Source: Adiantum capillus-veneris
Taxonomy: Eukaryota > Streptophyta > Polypodiopsida > Polypodiales > Pteridaceae
Assembly (NCBI GenBank): GCA_014529385.2
Contig: CM043947.1
Location: forward strand, 123,770,891 to 123,834,890
Direction of reading: 5' to 3'
DNA length: 64,000 nucleotides
Positions 35,360 through 45,674 of the stretch are shown here, in pieces. The stretch's first letter is position 1. Every line of letters begins with the position of its first letter. A program made the position numbers and the translations under genes. The notes below the pieces were generated by a model. The model had not been told where the DNA came from and searched no databases. It worked only from the letters and a program-made list of their open reading frames with translations.

Positions 35360-35767
35360 CTAGGCTTCAATTGTTGTACTACATCTGGTAAAAGATTCGA
35401 TGTGGTGAGCACATAAAACTTTTGGGGCAACAAATAGGTTTTGAACCTTTGACAAGCAAGAACCAAGGAGAATACTCACTGTTCCATTTCCATGTAGGAG
35501 AACTCGCCTAAAATTCTTCATCTTGCTCTCAAAATAAACTGGCTTGAATTTCCTTCCTTCCTTTTGTAAGAGAACCGACCCAAAAGCTAATGACCCCACA
35601 CTAATAGATACATAGAAAATCGATTGCAAGTCAGGAGGACTCACTGTTGGTAGAGCACACAATACCTCCTTGATACCATCAAAAGCCTGTTGCATTTCTT
35701 CATTCCACTCAAACCCTTGAACTCTTTCACTCAATTTCTGGAGAGGATACACATACTGACATAGCAT
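35360..35767 (-). pseudogene. gypsy-2 copy A connection/RNase H (original domain)
   Basis: Coding for the RT connection (FEWNEEMQQAFDGIKEVL) and the start of the ancestral RNase H: IFYVSISVGSLAFGSVLLQ, where the catalytic Asp expected after FYV is Ser. KPVYFESKMKN follows. The missing Asp means this domain is inactive, as is common in dual-RNase H elements. It is separated from the rest of RT by the 6.8-kb insertion. Confidence 0.75.
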
Positions 35768-36237
35768 CCAAAAAAAAGTGACAAGTCCCTGAGCTTATGC
35801 ACAAATGATGCCAAATACTTTGTGTTGTTGGACGGATCCATAAGCAATAAAGCCTTACATTAGGGGAATTTTGAGGTCATTTTTGTGCCTTTTAGCGTGT
35901 AGAGAGAGAGTGGTCTCAACCAATGGTTGAAGAGCTTCCGTTACGGAACCTCTATTTTTGAAAACTCACAAAAAAAGTAAATAGTCTATCTTTACCGCAA
36001 CTTTGAGCTGGTAAATAGCAATGTAAACAAGTAAAAGTGCAAATGCATTTAATAGCTGTCGCTTTTAGAAAGACGTACTTCTCATATTATATTGTTTTCA
36101 TTTTTCACGTTGCCATCATAAAACAACATTTGGATTATATCTCATGATCTTTTCCAGTTTTGAACCGTTTTTTGCACATTCTGCTTATTCTTCTCGTGAA
36201 CTCAGACTAGACATCTCTGCTCATTTCTTTTTTCACC

Positions 36238-36924
36238 ATGGAATCTTCATCACGATCAAAACGACCAAGAACTTCCATTGAAGCCATTATCACTTACAAC
36301 ACGACTGATCAAAATGGACAGAGTAGAATTTCTATGTTCATGCCCATTGTAGTTTCTATAGACTTGTTCTCTAATGCTGAAGTCAGAAAATCTAGAACAA
36401 TGTTTTCAGTGAAGACTTTAGACTCAACAAATGTACTTGAATTTGTGGATGAGGGTTGGAACACCAAAACAGTGAATGGAATCACTTGTTATGTGCAAGC
36501 TGGCTCAATTGCTTGCAAATACATGATAGGGACACAAAACTTCATTATGTCATTTTATTACTGAAGATGGCACTATGTTGGTGGTCAGCTAACTCCACTT
36601 GATCAAGACATGGAGGACTTCATTGACAGCCCAATAGAAGACATTGATATATGGGTAAACAATGAGCATCTGTCAATTGTAAAGATGAGAGGCATGTGTA
36701 GCTTACAACAATTGAGATTGGACCTGCAAAATGATGAAATTGAACTGCCCACAACATTCTGCTTTGAAGTAAATGATAGGAAGGTAACTATTATGCCTAA
36801 AAGTCTCTTGTTCTCTTATTGGTTCTTTATTTAACTTTGACTGTTTTTGTAGGTATCAAAAAGGAATGAAAATAGGCTACAGTGCAAGGACATCTTGGAT
36901 GGCATTGTACATTTGGTGCCTTAA
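36238..36924 (+). pseudogene. Unknown protein gene of the 6.8-kb element (5' plus-strand gene)
   Basis: It starts MESSSRSKRPRTSIEA. One frame runs 36238-36783 with a single TGA at 36562-36564, then GTAACT donor at 36784 and TTTTTGTAG acceptor at 36852, then a 24-codon last exon ending TAA at 36922-36924. The product is about 205 residues, mildly acidic, with an N-terminal basic cluster (SKRPR) that could be a nuclear signal. I recognise no domain. The uncharacterised content and clean intron suggest a real element gene rather than chance. Confidence 0.55.
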
Positions 36925-37220
36925 ACATCCTTCAAGGCAATTTTGTAACACATGCCCTGCGAGGATCTTATTTTGTATCACATGACCTACAAGGATCTTA
37001 TTTTGTATCACATGATTTAAAAGGATCTTTATTTTGTTATTGAAATGCAACTTTTTCAAACATCCAATGATTTGATTTTGTAACAGAGTCTTAAAACAAG
37101 TATTCAATTTCAAATATTTGCACTTACATACAAGGGCCAATTGGTTACAAGTGGGCTATAGAATAGACAATTGGATACAATAGAGAACTGAGAAGCTTGA
37201 TACAAGTGGGCTACAATAAG

Positions 37221-39294
37221 CTAGAATAGTTTTTTGGCAGGAGTTTTCCTGTCCCTAGGGGCCTTCCTTAATGGGGTTGGTGCTTTTGCAGGAGATTTTC
37301 TTTTTGAAGTGGGCTCTTTTGTCCTGGGAGATTTTCTTTTTGAAGTGGGCTTGACTAGAGGGCTTGAAGGCTGCTTCCTCTTTCTCTTATCATCCATCTC
37401 TTCACTTGCCTTTTCCTGCTCACCACTCTCTTCTTCATCTTCCAGCTTTGCTTTCCCCTTCTCTTCAACATCATCATCTTCAAATACCTCTTGCAGTTAT
37501 CCATTTGCTTCAATCATATACTTGATAATCCTTGCTCTTGTCAACCATAGCACTCTCTGTTGATCTATACAAGGCAATAGAAAGCAAGTTTTAGGAACAA
37601 TAAAATGAGAAAAAATACAGCTGGCAAATATGAAATATGCTACACTTCTATATCCTGATTGTCATTGCAGTATATGAAGTCCAAGAGGAGCTTGGCATTT
37701 GTCAATACCCTCCATCCACATGAATGGCTTTCAGGCTAGATTGGAACCTGCAATTCATTACATGTATTTTTGGGAAAAAATCTTTGAGGATAATCATTGA
37801 AGTGAACAAAGCATAAAGAATTCCAACCTTCACCACTACAAAATGGATGTCATTCAGCATCTATAAATCTTATAGTAGCACTATCCAAAATTCTTTATAA
37901 ATGAGGTTCTGCTTTACTAAAAGTATGTGCTTATGGTTTACAAAATGTGTCTGCTGCTATACTTACAATTTTGCTTGACCATGTACTCCAGCAAGAGAAT
38001 TGACAAAGTAGCATTTTCTTTTCACAATATCAATTGCAATTAAACTCCAATGTGAGATATAAAAACAAGCCTCAGTTAGCCTTCTAATGTGAATTAGCAA
38101 ATTCTCTTCACAAGGTGTAGGTAGAAAACTTACCTCTCATGATAAGGAATCAAGAAAAATTCACAGATTTCCAAGTCCACATGAGTCAACCACTTTGTGA
38201 GCTCTCTAATGTTTGTCTCTGTCCTGAGAAATTGGGAGATAGCAGGGTCTAAAATCTCCACCTCTTGTTGAAGGTCTGGCTCATATGAATGCATCATTAA
38301 CCTGGTAGAGAGTTCTTGTTATATAAAGAGTTCTTGCTATAAACAAAAATACAGAGGAAAACAAAAACAACCTAAGGCATGTGATAAGGAGTGGAGAATT
38401 CATCTCCTTGGTCCAGTCCTTGAGAATTTCCAAGGTCTCAGAGTCAAGTGAATTGTAATCCTCCCTAGGATCCTCCCCACTGAATAGAGTGACAACAAAA
38501 CCAGTAGGATTGACACTCCTCAAGAGGGGCACTGGCCGAGGTTCCAACAGGTCAAGCTCCTTTCTCTCTGCAATTTCCTTGTCTTACTTGGCTCTCTTTT
38601 TCCTTTCCTTTTCGTCTTCTTCAGTACTATCAAAAACTCCTACTTCAGGCTCCTTGGGCTTCCTCCATGGAGGAATGTTGAGAATATTGAATGCCTTTAT
38701 ATCATGCATAGGGACAGGCTCCAAAATTTTTGAAAACCTGTATGTCAGCCTCCTAAGAGTGATGATGTCTTTGTCCATCAGAGTAACCCTATGGGCATGA
38801 GCTGCACAAATATAGGCATCTTGGAAAATCTCAATCATAAAGTCCTCAGAAGCCTCCTGGATACATGCCAATGTAGTACTAGTCCACCTCATGGAAATCT
38901 TATACTCCTCTACAACTTGTCTGCACAGTCTCTGGAAGGGCACTTTGGGAATTGCAAGATTGATGGCCTTTATGGCCTTCCTTATCTCTCTTAGACATTT
39001 GACCCCCTGCTTGAACTTTCTCTTTGTAAGGAGAGGCTTAAGCTGCACAGGCTTGGAAGCTTTCCTCTGATGTGTATCTTTCCTTTTGCTTGTTTTAGGG
39101 TCGGGTAGAGAAGAATCCTTCCTCTGAGATTTGGTCTTCTTTGTGACAGTAGAGGTTGGTTTGCCAGGATCTTTAGAAGTGGATGGTTGGTTTGGTAAAG
39201 TACTCGCTGAAGCTTTGCTAGGCTTAGGAATCTCTTCTTCATCTTTGGATAGAGGCTCATCAACTTTCCTTGTAGTCTTCTTGGTCCTTGCCAT
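37221..39294 (-). pseudogene. Histone H3-like / Ulp1 (C48) peptidase-like fusion gene
   Basis: The start at 39294 is chosen because it gives MARTKKTTRK, aligning with H3 ARTKQTARK and keeping K4 and K9; a TATA-like TTTATATGG lies about 45 bp upstream. Residues about 30-90 form a Lys/Ser/Pro-rich tail. Residues about 97-185 are an H3 fold: VKCLREIRK, VPFQRLCRQVVEEY, MRWTSTTLACIQEASEDF, CAAHAHRVTLMDKDI. Loop-1 Trp (RW) and RVTLM resemble CENH3 rather than H3. TAA at 38584-38586 interrupts the frame, which continues (LLEPRPVPLLRSVNPTG). Phase-consistent introns at 38371-38302, 38133-38084 and 37966-37836 lead to EFFLIPYHER, SHWSLIAID, CYFVNSL and PESHSCGWRVL, the His, Asp/Asn and Cys boxes of Ulp1 proteases. 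A last exon (about 37564-37221) is acidic, then has repeated TSKRKSP motifs. About 580 codons in all. The H3 part is secure; the fusion depends on my splice model. Confidence 0.75.
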
Positions 39295-39724
39295 CTTCAA
39301 AAGGAATACACACCCCCCGAGGCGGCATTTTTGGCCATATAAACAACCTACCCAACCCACTTTTCCGCTCATTGTCCTTCACAAGGCTAGAAATACAGCC
39401 TCCAAGCGACACCCCGCGACACCCTGTGCGCGAATTTTACCCAGTGACACGCCGTAAGCGAATTTATTGAGTGCCAACTCTCTCCTCACCCTCACAGCTC
39501 GCATAGCAAGTGACACAATTTGTTGTAATTCTTTCTTGCTTTCTTAGATTTACAACTTGCATACTTGTTTGTAAACCATTATTAGTTTTTTGCATTATTA
39601 AGGAAGGGTAGTTTATTGATATATTTTAGTCATAGAAGAAATATATTTCTTAATGTCATGTCTACTTCTTAATGTCTTGATGGACTTCTCTTTTCTCTTT
39701 CTCAGACATTTGTGGATTGTCCTA

Positions 39725-41143
39725 ATGGATACAGAGGATATGCAAGAGACCGCTGATGAGAGGCTGATGTCTTTTCTTTACAAAGTTAATGAACTTGCAA
39801 GATTTCAAAGTGTCAAAGAGATTTTTAATGATGCCTTTGAGCTTCAACTACTTGTGGATGGCATCTCCACACAAATTAGTGAATTGATAGAGATATATAC
39901 AGCATTGACCAAAGATCACAGGCTTGATAATCTTGTTCATTTTCTTGATATATGCAAAGCAGGTAGCTTGGCAAGGACAGGTATTGCAAAGAAGTGTTCA
40001 AGCCTTCATTCAGACTGGAAAAAGATCATAAAGCCTTGCAAATTTCATGGTAATATGAATTGCCAATTGGTAGAGTATGACCTTGGACTTATCATTTTCT
40101 TCAGTGTACTCCCAACACCAGAGGGCAAACAGATTCCAAAGCAGATTTCTCAGGCTGAGGAGGACCAGGAGGAAGAGGAGGAAGAGGAGAGGGAGATGGA
40201 GTTCCATGAAGAGGAAGAGAAACTACAAAGCATTGAGATGTTGGACATTGCAAAATTTAAAGCAAAAAACATCACTAAAGTGGAGAATGTTGACATTGAG
40301 GATGAAGATGTTGATCCTTTGCATTGCACAACAACATTTTCCACATACAAAGTTAACAAAAAGGAATATTTTTTGCTGAATGACATTCAACATCTTTTTG
40401 ATCTAAGGGAAGTTTTGGCTGAGTGGGGATGTAATGACATAGGATTCATTGATTACTCTTCTTGCCCCTTAGCAGTCTTGGACACATAGGTAGAAAATTT
40501 TATTGACAGCTCAAGTGTTGGAAAGCTTGTGCAGGACATTGTTCTGAGATATGAGCAACAGGGTGTACGTTTTGAAGAGGAGTTCAATGAGATCCAAAAA
40601 AGGCTTAAAATAGAGCATATGGGAGAGGAAAAGACCAGAGATTATGAAGTAAGGGCAACTAGATCCATTGATATATGGGAACCTGCCTTTTTTGAGGAGG
40701 ATGAGTCTCCTAAGGTATGTTTATGACCATTTTGCTTTGTCTAATTAATGTGCCAAACAATTAACCAAGACATATTTTTGCAGATTGAAATACTGGACAC
40801 AGACAAATTCCTTGGCAGGGGGAAGGGTTCCAGACCATTAAATTTAGGAAGGAACCAGAGCTTGGGACACTTTATTGGGAAGCTCAACAAAGAGACTGTC
40901 ATTATATTCCATAACAAGTTTACAAGAGAACCATTGCTGCCAATGCTTGCAATTAAAGCACTTGCAAAGGTTGTTGGTTCATATCAGCTTCCTCCATGGT
41001 TAGAGAAGTTAATATTGGTGGAAAAGGAGGAAGCCATCAGAATTTTTGGATTCTTCCCTGGACTTATTGGTTCTAGAGCTGGTTATTTTGCCACAATGGC
41101 ATCCTATGTGCTTGCCCACATCCTATGGGACCTCATTTCTTGA
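39725..41143 (+). pseudogene. Unknown acidic protein gene of the 6.8-kb element
   Basis: From ATG 39725 (MDTEDMQETADERL) one frame runs to a TAG at 40487-40489 and continues in the same frame (VENFIDSSSVGKLVQDIVLR) to a GTATGT donor at 40715. After a TTTTTGCAG acceptor (40783) it resumes with IEILDTDKFLGRGKGSRP and ends at 41143. An acidic block of Asp/Glu (about 40160-40225) divides a helical N-terminal part from the C-terminal part, which is rich in aliphatic residues (FFPGLIGSRAGYF near the end). A possible further intron with GTAATA donor lies near 40049. I recognise no transposase signature. It converges on the minus-strand gene that ends at 41123, overlapping it by 21 bp. Confidence 0.55.
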
Positions 41144-42181
41144 TGTACCTTCAAGACCATGATCTTTGATGGCATTGTGGAGAGCTTTCCACTGGTTATA
41201 CTTCACATTGGATGAACCCTTCTTGGCATTTACCTTTCCTAGTTTGCCATGAAACCCTAGGAAAGCTCTGGCCTTCACACCACCAACAAAGACCTTTCTA
41301 GGCACATTGTTTCCATTTGAAGATCTCTTCAGGTCTGTTTCAATCTTAACCTTATTGAGTTCACATTTCTAAACAGCTTGCTATAACCATCTCTGCTAAT
41401 GCATACCTTATCCTCCTTGTCCAAGCAAGAGCTCTGCAAAAATCCCTCAATGCACTGCTGCTTTGCCTTTTTAAACTTCTTTTGTGAAAATCTTTTTGGC
41501 AACCTTGAGAGGTAAAACATCACAATAATGTTTAGCTGCCATTTCCATGTTTGATGCAGAGTTTGGTTGTAGCAAAGTCCTAAATCAAAAGGTACAAAAT
41601 TAACTGATTATTGATCTTGTCCAAATGACACCAACAAAATAAACAAACAGTGATCAACTAAATTAAATCATTTAATAAAGAAAAATTGCAATAGGGTCTT
41701 AATAACAACCTAACAAAAAGATTAACAACCTAACAAAGAAAAGTAACCTACGCATATTAACAAAAAAAAGTAACCTAAGCATATTAACAAAGAATAGTAG
41801 CAACTTAACAATATAAAATAAGCATATATACCTTGCTTCTCTGATTCTCCTGCTGCAACCTCCTCCACCACGTCTCAAGTCTTCAATGTTCTTTGACTTC
41901 TTTTCTCTTTGTCTGTTTCCTAACATTGTATTCTTTCTTCTAGCTTGTTTGAGCTGAGTTTGTAGCTTTTCGTTGCTCTCTTTACATTCCTCAAGCTGTT
42001 GTTTAAGAGTATTTATCATTTGTTTGGCCAAATGATCTTCTAACTTAAGAATATCTCTCTCTACCGCAAGACTCTGTGTATAACCCAGCAACCCTCTTTG
42101 ACCATCACCCACAAATTTTATCAAAGATGAACAATTATATAATGGGGGAGTGCTCTTTGTCATTGGGTCCACTGGATACAA
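41123..42181 (-). pseudogene. Unknown coiled-coil protein gene of the 6.8-kb element
   Basis: The first exon (42181-41832) encodes MYPVDPMTKSTPPL, a short globular part and a coiled coil (MINTLKQQLEECKESNEKLQ) followed by a basic stretch (RRKNTMLGNRQREKKSK). It ends at an AAG/GTATAT donor; the next exon starts at 41579 after TTTTGATTTAG. Exon 2 begins in frame (SASNMEMAAKHYCDVLP) and then shifts frame twice, to KKAKQQCIEGFLQSSC and KVFVGGVKARAFLGFHGKLG, ending at 41123. The basic, Lys-rich second half would suit DNA or RNA binding, but no family is recognised. Confidence 0.5.
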
Positions 42182-42585
42182 TCTTCCATCAGTCCAGAGA
42201 TCAATGTGTTTTTTTTAATCTTGCCGCATTGCTTCAAATATGGACGAGGACACCTCTGCACATTTGTTTCTCTTGCGCACTGGACAATATTCTTCATTTA
42301 GCTCAATGTGTAGATGGTATAAGCTTCTCTTCTCCATGGAAGTCTATTAACAGTATTTGTTAGAGATAGTACTATAGAGAAAAGCTCTGCAGATACAAGG
42401 AAGAAGACGACACAGAAAAGGTTTGTTTCAGCAAGTGAAATTTTGAATTTTGGGCCAGAACTGACGTTTTCGTTAGTTTTGGAGGGAGTATTTTTTAGAA
42501 TACTAAAGATCCTAGAAATATTTGACAATGATATGTTTCCGCGGAGGTAAAAAGGACGCAAACTCACCTTTTTACAAACATTTCA

Positions 42586-43524
42586 CTATTTTTTAAATAA
42601 AGTATATATTCTCTCTCTACATATTCTTACAGGGCACAAAAGTGACCTCAAAATTCCCCTAATGATCTTTTCTAGGTCAGCTTCTATTCCATTTTGGGAA
42701 GCCATGTCCCTGAGCTTACGCACAAATGATTCCAAATCCTTTGTGTTGCTGGACGGATCCATAAGCAATAAAGCCTTAACCTTTTTTGGGTCATCTTCTA
42801 TTCCTTTTTGGGAAGCCACATGTCCTAGAAAATGGACTCTGGCATGAGCAAATTTACACTTCTTTGGGTTGAGTTGCCCACCCTCTTGTTGAAGCCTTTC
42901 AAAACTCAACCTCAGCTTCTCCAAATGTGTGACCCTGGAGCTATAACACCCAATGTCATCCATGAAAACACGACTGAACTTACTCAAGTAGGGACCAAAC
43001 ACTCTATTCATCCATCCTTGGAAGGTAGCATATACCTTAAGTAGCTAAAAAGGCATTCTTTTGTAGGCAAAACAACCCCAAGGATTAATGAAGGTTGTCT
43101 TTAATCGATCTTCAATCGCTATCAAGATATGAAAGTAGCTAGAAAATCCATCCATGATTGAGTAACGTTCATGACCTGCAACCTGATTGAGGATTTCATC
43201 TAGGAAGGGTAGTGGATAATGATTTCTTTTTGTGGCAGCATTCAAAGGTTTCAAATCAACACATATCTTACACCTTCCATTCTTCTTGGGCACAATAACA
43301 ACTGGAGAGACCCATTTGGACTCCTCCACTCGAAAGATGAAATCTGCTTCCAAAAGCTTCGTCGCCTCTTTATGAAGTGCCTTCTCATGAATGACCCCTA
43401 ACCTCCTAAGCTTTTGAACCTTTGGCTTGGCACCTTCTTTTAGATTGATTTTATGCTGGACTCCTTTAGCTCCTTGCAACTCTGTATATTCAGTGGCCAA
43501 TAGCTTTGGAACCTCTGTGAACAT
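42586..43524 (-). pseudogene. gypsy-2 copy A reverse transcriptase, 5' part
   Basis: RT motifs run in order: KWVSPVVIVPKKNGRCKICV, MDGFSSYFHI, and the catalytic VFMDD in RVFMDDIGCYSS, followed by LNPKKCKFA and HFLGHVASQKGIE. One stop follows AYKRMPF (near 43045). A 36-residue segment (KVKALLLMDPSSNTKDL and the following RKLRDMASQNGIE) is directly duplicated in the connection region. The end at about 42665 is where the 6.8-kb element cuts the gene; codons 42586-42664 belong to that element's inverted repeat. Confidence 0.85.
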
Positions 43525-43611
43525 GTCTTCATACTCCTTTTTCTCTTTCTATGTCAGGTCCTCTTCTAACATGCTCCTTGCATTCAGTTTGGCAGGCTCT
43601 ACAACTGCTTT

Positions 43612-44324
43612 TCAACTATCCTTCTCCTCCTTGACGTTTGTATCATGCACCAATGCTTCCTTTTCAACACTTATCCCAAAAAGATCATGACATAATTGCA
43701 TCAAGCCTTCCTCTACACTTTCTTCTAACGATGTAGATGAAGCATCACTATCGTATGACGTGGTTTCTGTCGAATCCGTATCTTGCAACTCCACTAGGGG
43801 ATGTGTACTTCTCTCGTGTGTCTTCATGTGGTAGACAATGGTACTTCCTTTCTCTTTGGCGGGCATGGTGATCAAGCATGTGCCCCAATCCTACTTAGCA
43901 CCTAGGGTTATAATCCATGGCCTCCCTAAAATGATCAGATAAGAATTCTCACCCAGTTGCATCACATAGCAATCAACCAAGCACTCAATCCCCAAGACTT
44001 TTTTCTTCACATCTTCAGCTATTCCAAGACACCTTGCCTTTTTGTGGTTGGCCATCCTCATACGGATGAAGCATTCACTGACATCTTAACGCCTGCTTCC
44101 TTCATGATAGCCTTGGTCATGACACACATCTGGGCACCACCATCCACATATGCCTGCCCTTCCCTCTTCTTTCCAAGCATAGCTTCAATTATTGGCACCA
44201 TATCCACTGGGTGACCATCCCTCAAAGATGACACCATGCTTTGATGCTTGTCCTTCTTGGAAGGAAGCCGCGTACTCACACACTTGGTCCAGTGCCTCCT
44301 CAATTTAGTGTTCAAAGCCACCAA
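43612..44324 (-). pseudogene. gypsy-2 copy A retropepsin
   Basis: The active-site region reads AYVDGGAQMCVMTKAIM, with DGGA in place of DTGA as in many plant gypsy proteases. Downstream in shifted frames are VLGIECLVDCYVMQLGE and LIILGRPWIITLGA, the second conserved retropepsin block. An acidic Ser/Thr spacer (43612-43875) leads to RT. Stops and frame changes near 44058 and 43900 make it inactive. Confidence 0.75.
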
Positions 44325-44599
44325 CTGACCAAAAGATATATTTTCCTTTTGATTTCGTATGTCGTCTACAATATCATAGTCTTCAAAACCTTGGCCAAGG
44401 AGGTAGTCCTTTGGAAAAAAATTTCTTCTTCGCCACCTCTTGATACTTTTTGGTTTGTCTTCTACCTTATCCTTTCCTTTCCTTGCTCTTGTTTCCCTCT
44501 CTTCTTTTGTCTATTTCTCCCTATCATGCCTAGCTCTCTTATTGGCAAAAACATCCACATCTTGATGCTCAAGGGTAATGATAATAATAGCGCTACCTT

Positions 44600-45535
44600 C
44601 TCCATTTCCAAGAAATGGTTGTGGTTGTTGTTGCGGCGGTGGTGCTTCTAGTGCCCGCTCTTGATGATTTTCTTCTATTCTCCCTCGACCACGTCCATAT
44701 AGGGGGTATATCCCTCCTCTCTCTCTCTCGATGGTTCAGGACAATCAGGGGTGTAGTGATCCTCTTCATCACAATTGTAGCATCTACCTTGTAACCTTCG
44801 TTCCCTACCTCTCCCAACTGGCCGCTCTTCTCTTTGGTTCCTACTCATTATGTTAATTCTTAATTCTTGCAATTGACCGGCAAGATCATGCAAAACCCGG
44901 GCCGTAGCAGGATCTGGACCTTGAACCACTCGCTCCACTCTATCATCCATTGCCACAGGGACCATTAGTTGCACCACAACTGGCTCAACATGTGTCATGC
45001 CTTGCTCCCACCTTCTCTTGATCTTCTTGATCTTGGCCTCGGCTAATTCCACAGCTCTTTCGAATGTAGCAGGCTCATGTTGATGGACCTTCTCCCTTAC
45101 ACTTGGATGGAGACAATCCATAAACTGACGTACTTTAAAGAAATCCCCTGGAGGTACTTGGGATGCCGCCTTTATTGAATCCAAAATCCTTTGAGTGTTA
45201 CAAGAACTCTTTAAAGTTAGCATGAACATCTTGTTGCAAACCTCTCAATTTTGTCATCGCTTCTGTTGCAGTTAGTTTCTTCCCAAACCTGTCAAAAATT
45301 GCCAGCTTCACCTGCTCCCATGTTTGCTTTTTGTCTTCCTCTAAACCTTCAAACCACTCCTGAGCTTCTCCTTTGAACGCAAGAGGAAATACATGAAGCT
45401 TTGCTTCGTCAATTACAATGTGCATACCAAGCGTATGTCAGTCGAAGTACACAATCTAGTCCTTCACATCCTCCTTCCCTGTAAACACTGGCCGACTATA
45501 AGCCATCTCTTTCGATTCGGTTCTCCCTTGCTTGA
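44600..45535 (-). pseudogene. gypsy-2 copy A gag
   Basis: Starts MAYSRPVF; stops occur in the first 40 codons. Capsid region: HVFPLAFKGEAQEWFEGLEE and TWEQVKLAIFDRFGKKLTA. A frameshift near 45200 leads into VPPGDFFKVRQFMDCLHPSV, an Arg-rich stretch, and the zinc knuckle CYNCDEEDHYTPDC (C-x2-C-x4-H-x4-C, intact in this copy). Packaging of element RNA is the family role. Confidence 0.85.
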
Positions 45536-45651
45536 GTAACTCCACAAAAGTTTAAGTCTTGTACCTCAACGAAACCACCACTTTTCTTCAATGAAGCTCG
45601 AACTTCACAGCAAAACCGCTTCACCTGGGTGCACAACCGGCAAATTTTCGC

Positions 45652-45669
45652 TCCCCAGCAGGATCGTCA
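45652..45669 (-). promoter_or_regulatory. gypsy-2 primer-binding site candidate
   Basis: Five bases inside the LTR the minus strand reads TGACGATCCTGCTGGGGA, with the GGGGA ending of tRNA-complementary sites. The tRNA could not be assigned with confidence. The same site precedes the copy B LTR at about 56700-56717. Confidence 0.5.
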
Positions 45670-45674
45670 AAAGA

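Larger units (their letters stand above)
35858..42664. mobile_element. 6.8-kb terminal-inverted-repeat DNA transposon, unclassified, carrying an H3-Ulp1-like gene
   Basis: 32-bp inverted ends with one mismatch: CATTAGGGGAATTTTGAGG at 35858, continuing GTCA-TTTTTGTGCC, and the complement ending at 42664. A further tgtagagagaga block is shared inside both ends. The tandem copy B shows the uninterrupted sequence (near 53718), so this is an insertion. Comparing the two gives no clear target duplication (gcctta on the left, atctttt on the right, versus gccttaacctttt). Four genes lie inside: plus 36238-36924, minus 39294-37221, plus 39725-41143 and minus 42181-41123. All have introns and one or more disabling changes. 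None matches a transposase I know. A degraded autonomous element or a gene-capturing derivative are both possible. Confidence 0.88.

Noticed and set aside
39294-39372. Earlier Met (39372) as start of the H3-like protein
   Set aside because: The extra 26 residues are Gly/Cys/Val-rich and unlike any histone tail, whereas MARTK at 39294 matches H3 exactly.
40077-40379. Arg-rich 100-codon frame on plus strand
   Set aside because: It is the alternate frame of the Glu-rich block of the acidic element gene, giving Arg from GAGGAG-type codons.
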